The notes under the pieces were generated by a model. That model was not told the DNA's origin, ran no database searches, and was given only the letters and a program-made list of their open reading frames with translations. The position numbers and the translations under genes were made by a program. This document shows, piece by piece, positions 61,085-64,000 of a stretch of 64,000 nt of DNA; the first letter of the stretch is position 1, and every line of letters begins with the position of its first letter. Source of the stretch: an uncultured Chryseobacterium sp. (GTDB lineage: Bacteria > Bacteroidota > Bacteroidia > Flavobacteriales > Weeksellaceae); the NCBI GenBank assembly GCA_913774355.1, contig CAJYGB010000018.1, forward strand, positions 518,036 to 582,035, given 5' to 3'.

Positions 61085-62374
61085 ATGAAAAATCTTTTAC
61101 ATCCCAGAGGCCGTCGTCAGTTAATGATAGTACTTCAGAAAGCATCTAAATTGGTAACGGCTCAGAAATTTGTCTTGGTCTTCATTATTGGATTGCTGGC
61201 TCACACAGAAGTTTCCGCTCATGCGTCCACCATCACCAGGAAGTGGTGCGGCGGCTTTTTCCACAGGAAATTTGTTGCATCTGCACAGACTTCCGTATTA
61301 AGCTATACCAGATACCAGACGGGATACAACTGCATCGGCCAATATGTGGGAACTGCAAATATCGGGAGCTGGTCCTTAACCTGCAACAACGAAAGCAAAG
61401 GATGCTCTCGTCCCCAAACGGCAACCTGCAGCAAAAGCGGAACCGTATATGACAGGATCTACAGCGGCTGTTATCTTCTGTTCAGCAATCCTCAGTATTA
61501 CAATTCCTATGCGCAGGCCCAACATCTTGTGGGAGGCATCAATCTGAATTACTACGCTTACGGAAGAGGCGGTGCAGGCCATACCGGGAATTCCCTCTTA
61601 CATCCTTATCTTTTTGATCAACTGGCTGATAATGACAAATCGGCCGGAGAAATCAGAGGCGATGTGGACATCAATGACAACAACCAGTTGGTCATCAACA
61701 AAATGAACGGAAGGCTGGGTATTACAGCCGGAGCAGATTATTTTTCCAACATCAAAATCGTTGTCATCAAAGAAAATCAGAATATTTCCGATGATGAAGC
61801 CCTGCAACATGAAGAACAGGTGCAGAACGGTACTTACCCGGATGTCTTATATACCGCTGAACTGAACATTTCAAAAGACGGAATCACCCATGGAGGGGTT
61901 TTCTCTCAGGGACTGGCATCCGGAAATATTAAAGAATTCAATGCGAACCAGGAATACGGCGTAACGATAAATGATTTCTCCATCGTAGCTCCCGTAAATG
62001 CAGAACTGCAGGACGATGAAAAGCTTACCCTGGTTACCGTTATAGATGGGGGATTCGACATCAGTTCGGCAGTTGTAAGTAAAAATGCCAACGATCTCCT
62101 TACCACCAATAGTAAAGACAGTAAAATGCCTCAGCTCCACCCTAACCCGGCAAAAGATTATGTAGACATTTCTGTAAACCCTGCCAAACAGGACTTTGTA
62201 AGAGTACGCATCATCAGTCCTTCAGGGAAAGTAGGCGCAGAGAACTCCGAAAGGCTGAGCCCAGGACGACAAACCATACGGATGAATACGGAACAGCTGC
62301 TGCCCGGCGTATACGTGGTGGAAATACAGTCGGACGGCAACATTTCTTCCCGGAAACTTCTGATTTCAAAATAA
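61085..62374 (+). CDS. T9SS type A sorted protein with cysteine-rich N-terminus, function unknown
   Basis: 429 residues. The N-terminus is unusually long before a hydrophobic core (RQLMIVLQKASKLVTAQKFVLVFIIGLLAHTEVSA), so an ATG at 61124 may be the true start. The mature N-terminal part has seven cysteines (WCGGF, GYNCIG, LTCNN, GCSR, ATCSK, SGCYL) and many Tyr, Asn and Gly residues, suggesting disulfide-bonded beta structure. The last 80 residues form a type A sorting domain (MPQLHPNPAKDYVDISVNP ... VRIISPSGKV ... LPGVYVVEIQSDG). No family recognised. It follows the YadA-head-like gene after 212 bases; a terminator lies at 62397. Confidence 0.82.
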   Translation: MKNLLHPRGRRQLMIVLQKASKLVTAQKFVLVFIIGLLAHTEVSAHASTITRKWCGGFFHRKFVASAQTSVLSYTRYQTGYNCIGQYVGTANIGSWSLTCNNESKGCSRPQTATCSKSGTVYDRIYSGCYLLFSNPQYYNSYAQAQHLVGGINLNYYAYGRGGAGHTGNSLLHPYLFDQLADNDKSAGEIRGDVDINDNNQLVINKMNGRLGITAGADYFSNIKIVVIKENQNISDDEALQHEEQVQNGTYPDVLYTAELNISKDGITHGGVFSQGLASGNIKEFNANQEYGVTINDFSIVAPVNAELQDDEKLTLVTVIDGGFDISSAVVSKNANDLLTTNSKDSKMPQLHPNPAKDYVDISVNPAKQDFVRVRIISPSGKVGAENSERLSPGRQTIRMNTEQLLPGVYVVEIQSDGNISSRKLLISK

Positions 62375-62396
62375 TATTTTCTGTTAAATGTTATGA

Positions 62397-62427
62397 AAAG
62401 CGGTCTGATTTCAGACGGCTTTTTTTA
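62397..62427 (+). terminator. Terminator after the cysteine-rich T9SS protein gene
   Basis: AAAGCGGTCTGA, loop TT, TCAGACGGCTTT, then a T run: twelve-base stem with one mismatch. Confidence 0.85.
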
Positions 62428-62652
62428 TTCCTGATTGAATTTAGTATAAACCGGAATTTTAAAACATCCGGCCTGCATTTTTGATCATCCGTTCACATTT
62501 AATAATCATTCGTCATTAAGCCCGTTGACCAATACTGAGTCCGCCGGCAAATCTGAACAATTGAAGAATCTCCATCTTATCGATATTTTCCCATATAAAT
62601 TATCGCCGGTACCCGATTTTTCCTTACATTCGGAGATAAAAAATCACCTTTC

Positions 62653-63801
62653 ATGATACAACTTCCTTTATCGAAGCTTTCCAATGTAGGAACTACCATT
62701 TTCAGTACGATGACCCAACTCGCCACTGAACATGAGGCCATCAATCTGTCGCAGGGTTTCCCGGACTTTACGGCGGATACTGAATTGCTGGATTATGTAA
62801 GCAGCTTTATTAAGCAAGGTTTCAACCAGTATGCACCGATGGGCGGAATGATGGTTTTAAAGGAAGAAATTGCAAAAAAGATCGAAAACAGCCACACTGC
62901 TATTTATCATCCCGATGCTGAAGTTACGGTGACTGCCGGCGGAACCCAGACTATTTTTACAGCCATTGCCGCTTTTGTAAAAAAAGATGATGAAGTGATT
63001 ATCTTCGAGCCGGCTTATGACTGCTATGAACCTACGATAGAACTTTTCGGCGGAATCATCAAGCGGTTTGAAATGAAAGCTCCTTATTATGAAATCGACT
63101 GGACTACCGTGAAAAATCTAGTTTCCGAAAAAACAAAGATGATGATCATCAACAACCCGAACAATCCCGCAGGAAAGATTCTCCGGGAAAATGATATTCA
63201 GGAACTGATCAAAATTGTGGAAAATACGTCCATCCTGATCCTGAGTGATGAAGTGTATGAAAATATTGTTTTTGATGGGAAACAGCATCTGAGTATTTGT
63301 CGGTATCCTGAGCTTAAAAACCGGAGCCTTCTGGTGGCTTCTTTCGGAAAACTTTTTCATGTCACCGGATGGAAAACCGGATATTGTGCAGCTCCGAAAT
63401 ACCTGATGGATGAATTCCGTAAGGTCCATCAGTTTAATGTATTTTCAGTTAATACCCCGATGCAGCTCGCTCTGGCAGAATATATGAAAAACCCGGAGCA
63501 TTACCTGTATCTCAACCAGTTCTTTCAGGAAAAAAGAGACTTTTTAAGGCAGGGGCTTGCTACTACTCCTTTTACGCTGCTGGATTGCGAAGGAACCTAT
63601 TTCCAGGCCCTGCAATATGATAAGATCTCTGACAAGAATGATTTTGATTTCGCCTCTGAACTTACTGTTACGCATAAAGTGGCAAGCGTACCGTTTTCAT
63701 CATTTTACCAGAACAAGCGCGATGATAAAGTGATCCGACTGTGCTTTGCTAAAAAACAGGAAACCCTGGAAAAAGCAATTGAAAATTTATCGAAGGTATA
63801 A
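62653..63801 (+). CDS. ybdL: Methionine aminotransferase (class I/II, YbdL-like)
   Basis: 382-residue PLP-dependent fold type I aminotransferase. The Schiff-base lysine lies in SFGKLFHVTGWKTGY near residue 237; NNPNNPAGK near residue 170 and SDEVYENIVFDG near 200 bind the cofactor; the C-terminal RLCFAKKQETLEKAIENL carries the substrate-carboxylate arginine. The head INLSQGFPDF is typical of the kynurenine/methionine aminotransferase group. It converts methionine to its keto acid or the reverse, in the methionine salvage or degradation route. A distant metE in the window is unlinked in transcription. Nothing more is seen after it to the window end. Confidence 0.9.
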   Translation: MIQLPLSKLSNVGTTIFSTMTQLATEHEAINLSQGFPDFTADTELLDYVSSFIKQGFNQYAPMGGMMVLKEEIAKKIENSHTAIYHPDAEVTVTAGGTQTIFTAIAAFVKKDDEVIIFEPAYDCYEPTIELFGGIIKRFEMKAPYYEIDWTTVKNLVSEKTKMMIINNPNNPAGKILRENDIQELIKIVENTSILILSDEVYENIVFDGKQHLSICRYPELKNRSLLVASFGKLFHVTGWKTGYCAAPKYLMDEFRKVHQFNVFSVNTPMQLALAEYMKNPEHYLYLNQFFQEKRDFLRQGLATTPFTLLDCEGTYFQALQYDKISDKNDFDFASELTVTHKVASVPFSSFYQNKRDDKVIRLCFAKKQETLEKAIENLSKV

Positions 63802-64000
63802 AAACGCTGGAATAAGGAAGCTGGATGCCGGAAGTTCTTTTTGGTCGGCATAACTGCCAATGGTATTTAATATTAACGTGAATTCGACTATAAATAGCTG
63901 ATTAACATGCCTTTATTTTGCTTGTTTGTGCATTTATCCAGTTTGGGAAATTTACCGCAGGTTTTTCCGGGTAAAAACAATAAGCGCAGATAGTAGAGAT

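Overview
The window looks like a chromosomal segment of a Flavobacteriales member (Bacteroidota), most likely Chryseobacterium or a close relative. Reasons seen in the sequence: promoters follow the Bacteroidota form (TTG about 19 bases before TAnnTTTG); three proteins end in type IX secretion (T9SS) sorting domains and one in the gliding-motility type B domain; families typical of the group are present (GLPGLI, DUF4476, GEVED, M56/BlaI pairs, the two-subunit topoisomerase pair); and intergenic palindromes of the Flavobacteriales type occur. The genus call is an inference from protein resemblance, not from a search. No prophage, intact IS element, CRISPR array or rRNA operon is visible; most of the window is ordinary core chromosome.

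Layout. 1-2.5 kb (minus): a cut-off acetyltransferase-like gene, hisS, an HRDC protein and ssb. 2.7-6.35 kb (plus): a tight run of six genes (HPP membrane protein, zinc-ribbon protein, TIGR01777 epimerase, NudK-like Nudix hydrolase, two unknowns). 6.4-9.3 kb: cobalamin riboswitch and metE. 9.4-10.8 kb: an unknown protein and a DnaJ-KTSC protein. 11.1-17.4 kb (minus): tetR-tolC-hlyD-acrB type efflux operon with a twin palindromic operator. 17.6-21.5 kb: a 1305-residue T9SS type B surface protein. 21.6-25.3 kb (minus): CvfB-like protein, two exported proteins, lpdA. 25.5-30.2 kb (minus): two small unknowns and a recQ / membrane PH-like / glycosyltransferase operon. 30.3-32.3 kb (plus): kdsD-type isomerase and tatC. 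32.35-33.08 kb: repeat-rich gap. 33.1-36.8 kb (plus): two exported metallopeptidases (M1, M61). 37-40.2 kb (minus): pepE, dacB and a histidine kinase. 40.4-41.8 kb (plus): TPR protein and fructose-6-phosphate aldolase/transaldolase. 41.9-45.8 kb (minus): acetyltransferase, GLPGLI protein, M56 peptidase and BlaI regulator. 46.2-48 kb: small genes and two initiator tRNAs. 48.1-51 kb (plus): tsaC/Sua5-like, CPBP protease, yaaA, prmC. 51.3-53.5 kb: rhomboid protease, GEVED/T9SS protein, Fur-like regulator. 53.6-58.6 kb (minus): topoisomerase IV pair with a membrane protein gene between the subunits. 58.9-62.4 kb (plus): orphan LytTR response regulator followed by two T9SS cargo proteins, one with a YadA-head-like repeat region. 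62.65-63.8 kb: methionine aminotransferase.

How the parts fit. Methionine supply appears twice: metE under B12 control and a methionine/keto-acid aminotransferase at the far end. Envelope functions dominate: efflux, LPS precursor (arabinose-5-phosphate isomerase), Tat export, peptidoglycan peptidase with a linked sensor kinase, three T9SS type A cargo proteins plus one type B, and several membrane or exported peptidases. The best regulatory signals readable by eye are the B12 riboswitch, the paired TTGTTAAACAA palindromes around the tetR promoter, and a TACAnnTGTA BlaI-type operator lying on the -7 box of the blaI promoter. No completely new system can be claimed; the least explained locus is the regulator plus two surface proteins at 58.9-62.4 kb.
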